Virus record (IMG/VR): IMGVR_UViG_3300022752_000217
Coordinates: 1-34,119 of that record
Strand: one strand, 5' to 3'
Length of the DNA: 34,119 nucleotides
DNA from: a virus
In this document: piece by piece, positions 1 through 7,467 of the stretch
Layout: each line of letters begins with the position of its first letter
How positions within the stretch are numbered: position 1 is the stretch's first letter
Notes under the pieces: model-generated
Database searches by the model: none
What the model was told of the DNA's origin: nothing
What the model saw: the letters and a program-made list of their open reading frames with translations, nothing else
Position numbers and translations under genes: made by a program

Positions 1-42
1 ACATTCAAAAAGTTCTTGTTTGTCTGTGTATAGTGTATACAT
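1..42 (-). CDS. 5' end of an unidentified gene, cut by the window edge
   Basis: An ATG at 42-40 opens a frame that stays open to the left edge, giving only MYTLYTDKQELFEC. Its A is shared with the last base of the TAA stop of the preceding gene (TAATG overlap). The same junction is used between the two genes before it, which supports this start and suggests translational coupling. Too little is present to assign a function. Confidence 0.5.
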   Translation of the reverse strand, partial: MYTLYTDKQELFEC

Positions 43-392
43 TATATATCAATTTTTACGTCTATTCCTAGTACTTCTTTAGCAACTAGTTTTACATCTC
101 GTATAAATATTTTGGTTTTATGTACTTCTTTAGTTTCTTTATACTCTTTTCCCTGGATTGTGCAAAGTAATTTGATAAATTGTTTTTTCTTTTCAGGGTT
201 TTGGTTTAAATAGTCATCAGGAGCTTTACCTCCTTGCATTGCTCCAATTATTTCAATAATTAAAGCGCAATCATTCCATAAATTTGTTCCAGTTACTATT
301 TCGTTTGGTGGATATATTTTTCCATCAGTTGGATTTATTGCATTCCAATTAAAGTTTGCTGTGTTCCATTGAAAAGGTATTCTTGTTGACAT
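42..392 (-). CDS. Hypothetical phage protein, 116 aa
   Basis: I do not recognise a family. The N-terminal part is rich in Asn, Trp and aromatic residues (FQWNTANFNWNAI). The C-terminal half is lysine-rich with alternating charge and looks helical. There is no signal peptide or membrane segment. The ATG at 392 overlaps the TAA of the upstream gene by one base and its own stop overlaps the next ATG in the same way, so it sits in a tightly coupled run. Its neighbours, a fibre-like protein upstream and a membrane protein before that, do not settle its role. A virion accessory or assembly role is only a guess. Confidence 0.6.
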   Translation of the reverse strand: MSTRIPFQWNTANFNWNAINPTDGKIYPPNEIVTGTNLWNDCALIIEIIGAMQGGKAPDDYLNQNPEKKKQFIKLLCTIQGKEYKETKEVHKTKIFIRDVKLVAKEVLGIDVKIDI

Positions 393-757
393 TAAAATTC
401 TCCTCCATTTATATAAGATGATGTTTGAGCAATTTCAACATATGAAGCACTTAAAGAATATGAAGCACTTTCAGCATTTAAAGCATATGAAGCAGTTGAA
501 ACTATCACATCAAGAGAAGCGGTAAATGTACTTTTATCTCCTTTATAAAACTCTATATATGGTAAAAAATCTGATGTCCCTAAAAATACAGAAGCGGATA
601 TAATAGTGTTTCCTACATTTATATCTTCTAAATTTGTAAAAGACTGATTATCATTAAATGTATAAACATACGAATCAGGAGTATAATATACTCTTCCAGT
701 AGAAGGGTCAGTAACCTGAACCCACTTGATAGGGGTATTATTTAATAGTGGCTCCAT
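392..757 (-). CDS. Small fibre-like or decoration protein, 121 aa, with SASY repeats
   Basis: The first third (KWVQVTDPSTGRVYYTP) looks like a small beta domain. The C-terminal part, about residues 85-115, carries the repeated pattern SASYALNAESASYSLSASY. Ala/Ser/Tyr repeats of this type are common in phage tail-fibre and virion-surface proteins, where they form trimeric helical or beta stems. It is preceded by an exact copy of the ATATTTATAAT element ending five bases before the ATG, the same element that heads the tail genes, so it is probably expressed late as a virion protein. It is far shorter than a normal tail fibre, so a fibre-tip, connector or capsid-decoration role is equally possible. 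The functional assignment is inference. Confidence 0.6.
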   Translation of the reverse strand: MEPLLNNTPIKWVQVTDPSTGRVYYTPDSYVYTFNDNQSFTNLEDINVGNTIISASVFLGTSDFLPYIEFYKGDKSTFTASLDVIVSTASYALNAESASYSLSASYVEIAQTSSYINGGEF

Positions 758-762
758 TTCAT

Positions 763-773
763 ATTATAAATAT
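763..773 (-). promoter_or_regulatory. Late-promoter-like element ATATTTATAAT upstream of the fibre-like gene
   Basis: Exact copy of the 11-base element on the coding strand, ending five bases before the ATG at 757 and touching the stop codon of the upstream membrane-protein gene. It is the only copy found outside the tail cluster. Confidence 0.55.
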
Positions 774-1834
774 CAATATGTTTTGGTGTTATCATCACTT
801 AAAGAAGATAACTTGTTGTATAAATTTAATAAAACTATTCCCTTTTTTTTACTAGCAATGTTTGAATTTTCTACTTTTTGAATTTCCTGTAAAACATTTT
901 GTCTTTCTATATTAGTATTAGGGTTTACTATAGGTTTAGGTTCTACGATTGGTTCTACTATAGGTTCTATTACAGGTTCAGGTTCAATAGGTTCAGGTTC
1001 AATAGGTTTTGGTTCACCATAAATGTTTATTTTAGGTTTAACGCGATCAAACGCTTGGTTTGTAGCTATAACAAGGGTTATGGCTAGTGGATCAAAAACA
1101 AAAATTAACATGAATATGAACCAATTTGCTACCGTTTTTACGTCCGCTCCTGTAATTTCACTTACATATTGTATAGCACCTAATTCATTACCTTTACTTG
1201 CTTTAGCTTCCATATCTAAAACTTTAATATCTAGGTTAGTAATTGAATCATTTAACGCGTCTATTTTGTTAGATATTTTATCTTTATTAGTTTGTGCTGT
1301 AAAAAGTTGAGTTTCAAATGATTTACGGTTAGCATTATTTGCTTTGGTAATTACTTGACCTGTTTTTTTATCTACTGATTGGGTTGTTGTATTTGTAGAT
1401 AAAGCATTTCGTAACTGGGATATATCTTTGTCTAAAATTGTTTTTTCTTTTTCTAATTCAGATTTAATTTCTTTAAATCTCTGTTTTTTAACTTCTATAT
1501 TTTGGATTTGTTTTCCTCCAATTTCAAGTTTAGCAATATTTTCTTGAAATCCGGTACTTAATAGTCCATAGATTCCAATTGAAGTGATTAAAGATAAAAC
1601 TATAAGTGCTAAAGTTAAATATACTTTTAAAAGTGTATGTGTTTTTTTCCAAGCATTATGAAGGTAAGTTGCAATAGCTATTTTAGATATTTCTAAAAAC
1701 GATCCCATTACAATTACAGGTATAGCTACACCTGCAAATACTATAGATAAACCTATTACACTATAATAAGCTGCTGTAGTTGAAAGGCCAATTGCACAAA
1801 ACAGCAAGAACCAAGGTAAAAATTTTTGTTTCAT
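773..1834 (-). CDS. Phage membrane protein with coiled coil and Pro/Glu repeats, 353 aa
   Basis: The N-terminus holds hydrophobic segments at about residues 5-25, 27-47 and 63-88. A long charged, Gln/Lys-rich coiled-coil-like stretch follows at about 95-215. Another membrane segment (WFIFMLIFVFDPLAITLVIAT) lies near 238-258. The tail is a low-complexity region built from EPKPIEPEP-like units (about 275-305) resembling the periplasm-spanning region of TonB in composition only. I chose the start at 1834 (MKQKFLPWF). The longer frame to 1873 would read through a rho-independent terminator hairpin. The gene follows the lysis module. An envelope role is plausible, but no known family was recognised. 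Confidence 0.7.
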   Translation of the reverse strand: MKQKFLPWFLLFCAIGLSTTAAYYSVIGLSIVFAGVAIPVIVMGSFLEISKIAIATYLHNAWKKTHTLLKVYLTLALIVLSLITSIGIYGLLSTGFQENIAKLEIGGKQIQNIEVKKQRFKEIKSELEKEKTILDKDISQLRNALSTNTTTQSVDKKTGQVITKANNANRKSFETQLFTAQTNKDKISNKIDALNDSITNLDIKVLDMEAKASKGNELGAIQYVSEITGADVKTVANWFIFMLIFVFDPLAITLVIATNQAFDRVKPKINIYGEPKPIEPEPIEPEPVIEPIVEPIVEPKPIVNPNTNIERQNVLQEIQKVENSNIASKKKGIVLLNLYNKLSSLSDDNTKTY

Positions 1835-1837
1835 GCA

Positions 1838-1867
1838 GAAAAAATAAGGAGCTCTTAATAGAGCTCC
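1838..1867 (-). terminator. Rho-independent terminator after the lysis genes
   Basis: On the minus strand a perfect 7-bp stem, GGAGCTC/GAGCTCC (1867-1861 with 1854-1848), encloses a six-base loop TATTAA and is followed by TTATTTTTT. It lies 22 bases beyond the holin stop codon and only four bases before the ATG of the next gene, so it should end or attenuate the transcript carrying the RNR and lysis genes. Confidence 0.8.
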
Positions 1868-1888
1868 AAACATTTTTTAAAAAATTAA

Positions 1889-2056
1889 TTACTTTTTGTT
1901 TTTATCAATTACTGACCATATAACACCAGCTAATGTAAGGGCACTACCTGAGATTTCAGTCCAAGTGGCTTCATCAAGGATTCCTTTCATAACTAAAATA
2001 CCACCTATAAAAGTTAAAGTATGGCGAGCGATTCCTAAAATTTGTTCTTTTGTCAT
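1889..2056 (-). CDS. Small holin-like membrane protein, 55 aa (Pam3-gp28-like)
   Basis: The frame reads MTKEQILGIARHTLTF at the start and ends in DKNKK. It has two short hydrophobic segments, about residues 12-26 and 37-50, joined by a polar turn (DEATWTEIS), with a lysine-rich end. Size, charge pattern and the TxEQILGxxRHxLT start resemble the Pam3-gp28 family of putative phage holins (recognised from memory, not searched). It lies 26 bases after the endolysin stop and just before a terminator, a typical holin position. It would form lesions in the inner membrane that release the endolysin. The function is inferred from family likeness and context. Confidence 0.72.
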   Translation of the reverse strand: MTKEQILGIARHTLTFIGGILVMKGILDEATWTEISGSALTLAGVIWSVIDKNKK

Positions 2057-2082
2057 TTTATTTTGTTTTATTGATTAATTAT

Positions 2083-2601
2083 TTATTGTTCGTTTGTAGT
2101 AATAGTTCCTTTTGCTTCTAAAAATACTTTTTTTACGTTATCTGGTTGGGATATTTTCCATGCTGTTCTTCTTGCTTGATATAATCTAGATTTAACAATT
2201 CTAGATACACTTACAGCATTGCCTTGATTTCCACCTAATACATGATAACAATCATGATCTTCTCCTACATAGATTCCAACATGACCTCCACCATCTCTTT
2301 TAAAAGTAAGGATATCACCTAACATAGGTTCGTTAGCCTTAGTACCATAATTAGCCCAAGATAAAGCCCATAATGGTTTATCTACTACTTGTAAACCAGC
2401 AGTGTGAGCACAATATGCTACAAATAACCCACACCAAGGAATTTCATCAGCTGTGTAAGTTTTAGATAAACCTAATTCTTTTGCCCAACCCATAATTACA
2501 GGGTTATGTTCTTTACCTACAATTTCTTTAACTCCCATGTGTTTTACTGCTTCTACTAAAAGCTTTGGGGATTTTTCTTCTTTTAACCAATCGTAGCTCA
2601 T
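2083..2601 (-). CDS. Endolysin, CHAP / NlpC-P60-like peptidoglycan hydrolase (TIGR02594-like), 172 aa
   Basis: The pattern KEIVGKEHNPVIMGWAKELGL, then PWCGLFVAYCAH (Cys57), then LGDILTFKRDGGGHVGIYVG (His107), then VLGGNQGNAV is that of the TIGR02594 / CHAP-type cysteine amidases and endopeptidases. Cys57 and His107 are the expected catalytic pair. The length suits a single-domain endolysin with a short C-terminal extension. There is no signal peptide, so a holin would be needed for access to the wall. Membrane-protein genes lie on both sides (88 aa upstream, 55 aa downstream), forming a lysis cassette. The substrate bond, amide or peptide, cannot be told from sequence alone. Confidence 0.88.
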   Translation of the reverse strand: MSYDWLKEEKSPKLLVEAVKHMGVKEIVGKEHNPVIMGWAKELGLSKTYTADEIPWCGLFVAYCAHTAGLQVVDKPLWALSWANYGTKANEPMLGDILTFKRDGGGHVGIYVGEDHDCYHVLGGNQGNAVSVSRIVKSRLYQARRTAWKISQPDNVKKVFLEAKGTITTNEQ

Positions 2602-2602
2602 A

Positions 2603-2869
2603 TTAATCGTTTTTAATTTCTTCTTCTTTAAAAAAGTTTGTTAAAAATTTACCTAAAACACCTAAAATAATAGAAGTAACAATCATTGATTTAATCTCAA
2701 ATGCTGTAAAAATATCTTTAAGATTATCAAATTGCCATAATCCACCAACTGCAAGTACTGAAGATAATGCTAATAAGGTGTCACCTATTTTTCTCCATTT
2801 TTTTGGTGTAGGTTCCCAATAGTTTTTTCTAAAAGTTGATAACGTTTTTTTCATTCTTTTGTTATACAT
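2603..2869 (-). CDS. Small two-segment membrane protein in the lysis cassette, 88 aa
   Basis: A basic N-terminus (RKNYWEPTPKKWRKIGD) is followed by two hydrophobic segments (DTLLALSSVLAVGGLW and KSMIVTSIILGVLGKFL) and an acidic end (FFKEEEIKND). The layout fits a holin, an antiholin or another lysis regulator. The frame is open back to an ATG at 2917, but that overlaps the nrdA coding end. An ATG at 2869, four bases beyond the nrdA stop, is preferred, and one at 2854 is also possible. The stop lies one base before the endolysin ATG, so the two are coupled. Which of this protein and the 55-aa protein is the true holin is undetermined. Confidence 0.72.
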   Translation of the reverse strand: MYNKRMKKTLSTFRKNYWEPTPKKWRKIGDTLLALSSVLAVGGLWQFDNLKDIFTAFEIKSMIVTSIILGVLGKFLTNFFKEEEIKND

Positions 2870-2873
2870 ATGT

Positions 2874-4598
2874 TTAACCTTCGCAACTAATACAAGAATC
2901 ATCTCGTTGAATTGCATCTCCTCTTAAGATGCTTTCAGATCGCATGTAGTATAAAGTTTTAATACCTTCTTTCCATGCTAATTTATGTACGTCACTAATA
3001 TATTTTGGTGAATCAGATGGGTCAAAAGTTAAATTTAATGAAATTGCTTGGTCAACATATTTTTGACGAATACCATTTTGGCGAACAATTTCATATGGGT
3101 TGATTTCTTTGAATGTTAAGAAAATTTCTTTTTCTTCAGGTGTTAAAATATAATCAGGTAATCCCATTACTGAACCTTTGTCTTTAGCTATTTGGTCCCA
3201 AACACTATCGATATTATATCCTTTTTCTTTAAGTAATTTTTCAAGTGTTGGATTACGTTTGATAAATGTACCTTTAGCTGTTTTTAAATTGAATACGTTT
3301 GCTGGGATTGGTTCAATTGAAGGTGAAACACCTCCTGAAATATGGGCATTAGAAACTGTTGGGGCAATTGCTAAATGATGGGTGTGGCGCAGTCCGGTAC
3401 CTTTACACCATTCAGGTTCTCCATATAATTCAGCTTGGGCGCGGGAAGCCTTTAGTGCTTCTTTTTCAATAAAATTAAACATAACTCGTGTGTAGGAGTT
3501 TGCTTGCAATCCCGCAAACGGTATTCCTTTTTCTTGTAAAAATGTATGCCATCCTAAAACACCAATACCAATTGCTCTACCTTTAGATGCTGAGCGGTAG
3601 GTGTTTTCCATAAAACGGATGTTTTTTGAGCGATCAATAAATTCTTGTAATACACCTTCTAAAAACCAACAAGTTAATTCAGGTAAAGTCATACCATTTT
3701 CAAATGTGTATTCTTTCCATTCATCCCATCTTGCTAAATTAAGAGAAGATAAACAACAAATAAATGAATGTAGTTCATCTGTGTATAATGAAATTTCAGA
3801 ACAAATGTTTGTCATCGAAACATGTAAATTGTTCTTTTTATATGCTTCAGGATTTGCATTGTTTACATTATCCTCAAACATGATATAAGGTTCACCTGTT
3901 TCTAAACGCGTTTTTAAAATTTCACCCCATAATTTAAGTGCTTTAGGGTCACGTTCTTCAACTTTATTCATAAATTCATCATCAATTACTATACATTGAT
4001 GCATGTTTAAACATTGGCGATTAACATCTCCTTTTGGACGACGAATCATTAAAAACTCTTCAATGTCAGGGTGATTGATACTAAGATTAACAGATGCTGC
4101 TCCACGTCTAACTGAACCTTGGTTAGTTGCTAAAATAGTTGAATCGTAAATTTTAATCCACGGAACTACACCTTCAGAAGTTCCATTATCTTTAATGGGT
4201 TTACCACGTCCTCTAATTCGAGATACACCAATACCTACACCTCCACCTTGAGATGATAAACGCATCAATTCTGAGTTGGCTAAAGCAATTCCTTCAATTG
4301 AATCGTCTGTATCGATTCCAAAACATGAAATAGGCATTCCACGTTCTGTACCTAAATTTGAAAGTACAGGTGAAGCTAAACATAACCAATTTTTTACCAT
4401 TGCTTCATAAAAGAATGGTTGTAAATCTTTACGTTTTAGTCGACGAGCAGCTGCTTTAGATACTCGTTTAAATGCGTCAAAAACATCTTCATCAGGTAAC
4501 AAATACCCTTTTGAAATCATTGATAAACCAACTTCGTTAAACCAAGTAGGGTAATTTTTACCCTTAATCCAATTTGTTGTATCTACTTGTATGCTCAT
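2874..4598 (-). CDS. nrdA: Class I ribonucleotide reductase, large (alpha) subunit
   Basis: Reduces ribonucleoside diphosphates to deoxyribonucleotides for phage DNA synthesis, together with NrdB. Visible landmarks: Cys92 (PISCFG) and Cys281 (CCLSSLNL) as the redox pair; the active-site triad Asn264-x-Cys266-x-Glu268 (TNICSE); the tyrosine pair Tyr550-Tyr551 (TLYYMRS) for radical transfer; and a C-terminal Cys569-x-x-Cys572 pair for re-reduction. These match the E. coli residues C225, C462, N437/C439/E441, Y730/Y731 and C754/C759. At 574 aa it is shorter than cellular NrdA, and no N-terminal ATP-cone is seen, so dATP inhibition through a cone is not expected. nrdB lies upstream, separated by the methyltransferase-like gene. 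Confidence 0.95.
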   Translation of the reverse strand: MSIQVDTTNWIKGKNYPTWFNEVGLSMISKGYLLPDEDVFDAFKRVSKAAARRLKRKDLQPFFYEAMVKNWLCLASPVLSNLGTERGMPISCFGIDTDDSIEGIALANSELMRLSSQGGGVGIGVSRIRGRGKPIKDNGTSEGVVPWIKIYDSTILATNQGSVRRGAASVNLSINHPDIEEFLMIRRPKGDVNRQCLNMHQCIVIDDEFMNKVEERDPKALKLWGEILKTRLETGEPYIMFEDNVNNANPEAYKKNNLHVSMTNICSEISLYTDELHSFICCLSSLNLARWDEWKEYTFENGMTLPELTCWFLEGVLQEFIDRSKNIRFMENTYRSASKGRAIGIGVLGWHTFLQEKGIPFAGLQANSYTRVMFNFIEKEALKASRAQAELYGEPEWCKGTGLRHTHHLAIAPTVSNAHISGGVSPSIEPIPANVFNLKTAKGTFIKRNPTLEKLLKEKGYNIDSVWDQIAKDKGSVMGLPDYILTPEEKEIFLTFKEINPYEIVRQNGIRQKYVDQAISLNLTFDPSDSPKYISDVHKLAWKEGIKTLYYMRSESILRGDAIQRDDSCISCEG

Positions 4599-4610
4599 TT
4601 ATTTTGTTTG

Positions 4611-5126
4611 TTATTTTTGAAATACTATTGTTATAGCATCTGGGTCATCTTCAGATCCTAAAATTTCTTCTTTATCTATTTGGGCCTCTATTGGGGTATA
4701 GTTAGAAAGATATGGGAGAATTTTTTTAATTTGATTTAATGATGTTTTTAATATTAAAAACCCCCCAGGCTTTAAAGAATTATTTATACTTTTTACAAGA
4801 TTACCTTTGTTATTAATAAAATGAATAACACTAGATAAGTTTATATAGTCTTTAGGGGGTAAACTAAATTCATTTTCAAGATCTTGTTCTATAAATTCAT
4901 TATTTTCTTCTGGTTCTTCTATATCTACTACTACTGAATTTGGGATTGGGTATTCTGAGCCTCCAAAGTCATATACTTTATCTGAGTTAATTTTTAATCT
5001 TCCATATGGGCTAATAATTTTAGAATCATTATTTATTGGAATATCATATTTATTTAAATAATCTAACAATTTATTCAAATCAGAATTTTTATTATTTTCG
5101 TTTAATAAATCAATTAATTTTATCAT
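4611..5126 (-). CDS. Methyltransferase-like protein, 171 aa, between nrdB and nrdA
   Basis: The middle reads DFGGSEYPIPNSVVVDIEEP, which resembles motif I and the acidic SAM-ribose-binding strand of class I methyltransferases, though the usual GxGxG is not intact. Then PPKDYINLSSVIHFINN and SLKPGGFLILKTS resemble motifs IV and V/VI. The fold therefore looks like a small or degenerate SAM-dependent methyltransferase; activity is uncertain. The N-terminus (MIKLIDLLNENN) is an amphipathic helix with an L-N-E triplet, like capsid-targeting peptides of T4-type phages. The gene fills the gap between nrdB and nrdA with spacings of 11 and 12 bases, so it belongs to the same transcript. No link to nucleotide metabolism is visible. 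Confidence 0.6.
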   Translation of the reverse strand: MIKLIDLLNENNKNSDLNKLLDYLNKYDIPINNDSKIISPYGRLKINSDKVYDFGGSEYPIPNSVVVDIEEPEENNEFIEQDLENEFSLPPKDYINLSSVIHFINNKGNLVKSINNSLKPGGFLILKTSLNQIKKILPYLSNYTPIEAQIDKEEILGSEDDPDAITIVFQK

Positions 5127-5137
5127 AAGTTATAATT

Positions 5138-6088
5138 TTATAAATCGCTCCAATCAGCAGTTGATTTTGAATAATCTGTTACTCGGTTTGCGAAAAAATC
5201 TTGATGTGTTTTTCCGCTTGTTAGATGGTTAAACCATTCCATTTCTCTCATTAAATTAGGATCTACATCATTGTAAAGTGGACTATAACCTAATTCGTTT
5301 AATTTTTCGTTTGCACGTGCTTTAATAAAGTTTTTTAATTGATCTTTTGATAAACCTTCAATATTACCCATTTCAAATGCTTTGTCTATAAAGTCAAATT
5401 CTAAGTTAACTGAAGTTTCACATGCTTTATAAATTTTACCCATTAATTGGTGTCCATCTAAATCAGGGTTTTCACTAACTAATGTTCTAAATAACCAACA
5501 TCCTGCTTTTGAATGTAAAGATTCATCTCTAACACTCCATTCAACAATTTGGCCTGTTCCTTTCATCAAATTACGAAGTTGAAACGACATCAAAACAGCA
5601 AATGAAGAAAATAAATTTACACCTTCAGTAAATGCAGAAAATATAGCTAGTGAAAGTGCTTTTTCATGTAATGTTTCTCCAGGTGTTTCAACTAAACGAT
5701 CAATTTTTGCTTTAGCTTCTTCATCTTCTAAAAATGCTTGAAAATCATCTAAACCAAGCTCTTCATTTAAACGAGCATATGCTTCAGCATGAATACTTTC
5801 AAAATCAGCAAATACGCGAGCCATTGCTTGTACTTCAGGTTTTGGAAACCATATAGATACTTTTGTTGACCAATAGTCGTTTACGTGTACTTCTGTTTGA
5901 GCAAATGACTTTAAAATGTTTCCAATTAAATTTCGTTCAGAATCATTTAATTTAAGTTTCCAATCATTTAAATCTGAAGCTAATGGTACTTCATCAGCCA
6001 GCCAGTGTGCTCGGTGTTGATCTTTGTAAAAATCAAATGCGGTTTGATATTCAAACGGCTTATAAAAATTGCGTGGTTCAGTTATCAT
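5138..6088 (-). CDS. nrdB: Class I ribonucleotide reductase, small (beta) subunit, with Glu as first metal ligand
   Basis: Ferritin-like radical-generating partner of NrdA. Spacing lets the metal ligands be assigned: Glu66 (QTEVH), Glu97 and His100 (ESIHAEAY), Glu155 (FTEGV), Glu189 and His192 (DESLH). The intervals 31 and 34 match E. coli D84-E115 and E204-E238. The first ligand is therefore Glu where E. coli has Asp, while a tyrosine (Tyr104) remains at the E. coli Tyr122 position. Glu at that site is a feature of subclass Ic (Mn/Fe) and Id (Mn2) reductases; with Tyr kept, Id is the closer fit, known from Flavobacterium among others. The start overlaps the helicase stop by four bases (ATGA), showing coupling. 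Confidence 0.95.
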   Translation of the reverse strand: MITEPRNFYKPFEYQTAFDFYKDQHRAHWLADEVPLASDLNDWKLKLNDSERNLIGNILKSFAQTEVHVNDYWSTKVSIWFPKPEVQAMARVFADFESIHAEAYARLNEELGLDDFQAFLEDEEAKAKIDRLVETPGETLHEKALSLAIFSAFTEGVNLFSSFAVLMSFQLRNLMKGTGQIVEWSVRDESLHSKAGCWLFRTLVSENPDLDGHQLMGKIYKACETSVNLEFDFIDKAFEMGNIEGLSKDQLKNFIKARANEKLNELGYSPLYNDVDPNLMREMEWFNHLTSGKTHQDFFANRVTDYSKSTADWSDL

Positions 6089-7437
6089 GTGTTTAGTTCA
6101 AAAAATTTACTTGCTAGCATTTTTCTGTCAAGGTCTTCATATTCCTCATTTGACATCTTTTTTGGAGCATCAGTTTCTTCATCATAGTGGTTTCCTACTT
6201 TAATTCTACCGGTTGAAGTGTCAACTTCAACTTGGAAGGTAAGTCCATCCATCCCATATCTATTTTTCATAATATGAAGTCTTCCTGTTCCGTTAACTTT
6301 ATCTTCTTTTTTCCTTGATAATGATATTGAAAGGTCAGTTATCATCATTTTGTCGTAACTTCCCGCGGCTTTATCGCCCTCAATAACATCATCCTTGGCT
6401 CCTGCGCGATTTACTTGCGAAACTGACCAAATTGGTATGTTTAATTCGCGAGCTAATCCCTTGGTGCTTGTATAAATATCATCAATTTCTTCCTTACGGT
6501 CACCTCTTTTTCGTCTTGAAGAAAGAAGATCAATATAATCTATAATGATAAGATCTGGAGTAATTCCTAGATCTTTTACTTTATTTATATGTGCTTCTAT
6601 TGTAGAAATTGTGGTTTTTCCCATTGGAAATTCACGGATAATCAATTCACCTGGTAAGTCAGAAGTTGATGCTTCTACGTTATTTTTATGTTTTTCTAAT
6701 TGATCTACAGGTACACCAGTAAAGAAAGCGTCATATCGTCTTCCAGTATATGCTTCACTTAATTCTAAAGTGTAGTGGATAACATTGTATCCCATTTTTA
6801 CAGCATAACCACCTAAAGCAACTAGTGTCCAAGATTTACCTCCTCCAGGATTACCAAAAATTAAACCTAAATCTCCGTTACCTAAACCACCTTGAACTAG
6901 TTCATTAATTTCAGGCCAAGGAGTAGGTACTATTGTTCTATGATCTTCACGATAACGTGATTCAGTATCTTTTTTATATTCGTGTCCAATGTTTTTATCA
7001 GCACCTGCTTTCATTGCTGATTCAATCATATATTTGATTGAGTCGTAGTCACCTGCTTTTAGCAAGTCAACACTGCTTAACAGTGCTTTTTTAAGTTGTT
7101 GGTTTTTACAAAATGTAGAAAATTCTTCTTGTACGTACTGTAAATCTTCTAAGTCAGCTCTATAAGCTTCTCGTAATTGTTCTTTTACAGATACTTTAAG
7201 TACTTCATTTTCCAATTTTTTCATTTCAACTTTTAAAATATCCATTGAAATGGTAGTATGGTACTTTTCGTAGTACTTTAAAATTTCATTTATAACCCAT
7301 TTATGAGCCGGATTACTAAAATATTCATCGCTTAATACATCGTTTATATTTTGTAAAAATTCTTTATGTGTTAATAAAGAAGATATAACTTTCATTTGAA
7401 ACGATGGTCCGTATTCATCAATTGATTGTAAGGTCAT
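6085..7437 (-). CDS. Replicative DNA helicase, DnaB family (T4 gp41-like), 450 aa
   Basis: Unwinds DNA at the phage fork as a hexamer. An N-terminal helical domain (about residues 1-140) precedes a RecA-fold domain. Walker A is GNPGGGKS at 195-202; Walker B is DLIIIDYIDLL near 295-305; the sensor motif is SVSQVNRAG near 338-346. Downstream KAAGSYDKMMITDLSISL matches the DnaB-type C-terminal motor. Length is close to T4 gp41 (475 aa). It lies at the end of the replication block, 30 bases after the RNase H-like gene, and overlaps nrdB by four bases, so replication and nucleotide supply share one transcript. No primase gene lies in this window. Confidence 0.92.
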   Translation of the reverse strand: MTLQSIDEYGPSFQMKVISSLLTHKEFLQNINDVLSDEYFSNPAHKWVINEILKYYEKYHTTISMDILKVEMKKLENEVLKVSVKEQLREAYRADLEDLQYVQEEFSTFCKNQQLKKALLSSVDLLKAGDYDSIKYMIESAMKAGADKNIGHEYKKDTESRYREDHRTIVPTPWPEINELVQGGLGNGDLGLIFGNPGGGKSWTLVALGGYAVKMGYNVIHYTLELSEAYTGRRYDAFFTGVPVDQLEKHKNNVEASTSDLPGELIIREFPMGKTTISTIEAHINKVKDLGITPDLIIIDYIDLLSSRRKRGDRKEEIDDIYTSTKGLARELNIPIWSVSQVNRAGAKDDVIEGDKAAGSYDKMMITDLSISLSRKKEDKVNGTGRLHIMKNRYGMDGLTFQVEVDTSTGRIKVGNHYDEETDAPKKMSNEEYEDLDRKMLASKFFELNT

Positions 7438-7467
7438 TTTATAACTTTTATTAAATTTAATAACTTT

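Noticed and set aside
899-1310. Plus-strand open frames over the Pro/Glu repeat region
   Set aside because: They are antisense shadows of the repeat-rich membrane-protein gene; the products are low-complexity Tyr/Arg/Phe strings with no neighbours on that strand.
1835-1873. Upstream start (ATG at 1873) for the membrane-protein gene
   Set aside because: It would place 13 codons (MFGALLRAPYFFC) across a clear terminator hairpin and T tract; the ATG at 1834 leads directly into a normal membrane-protein N-terminus.
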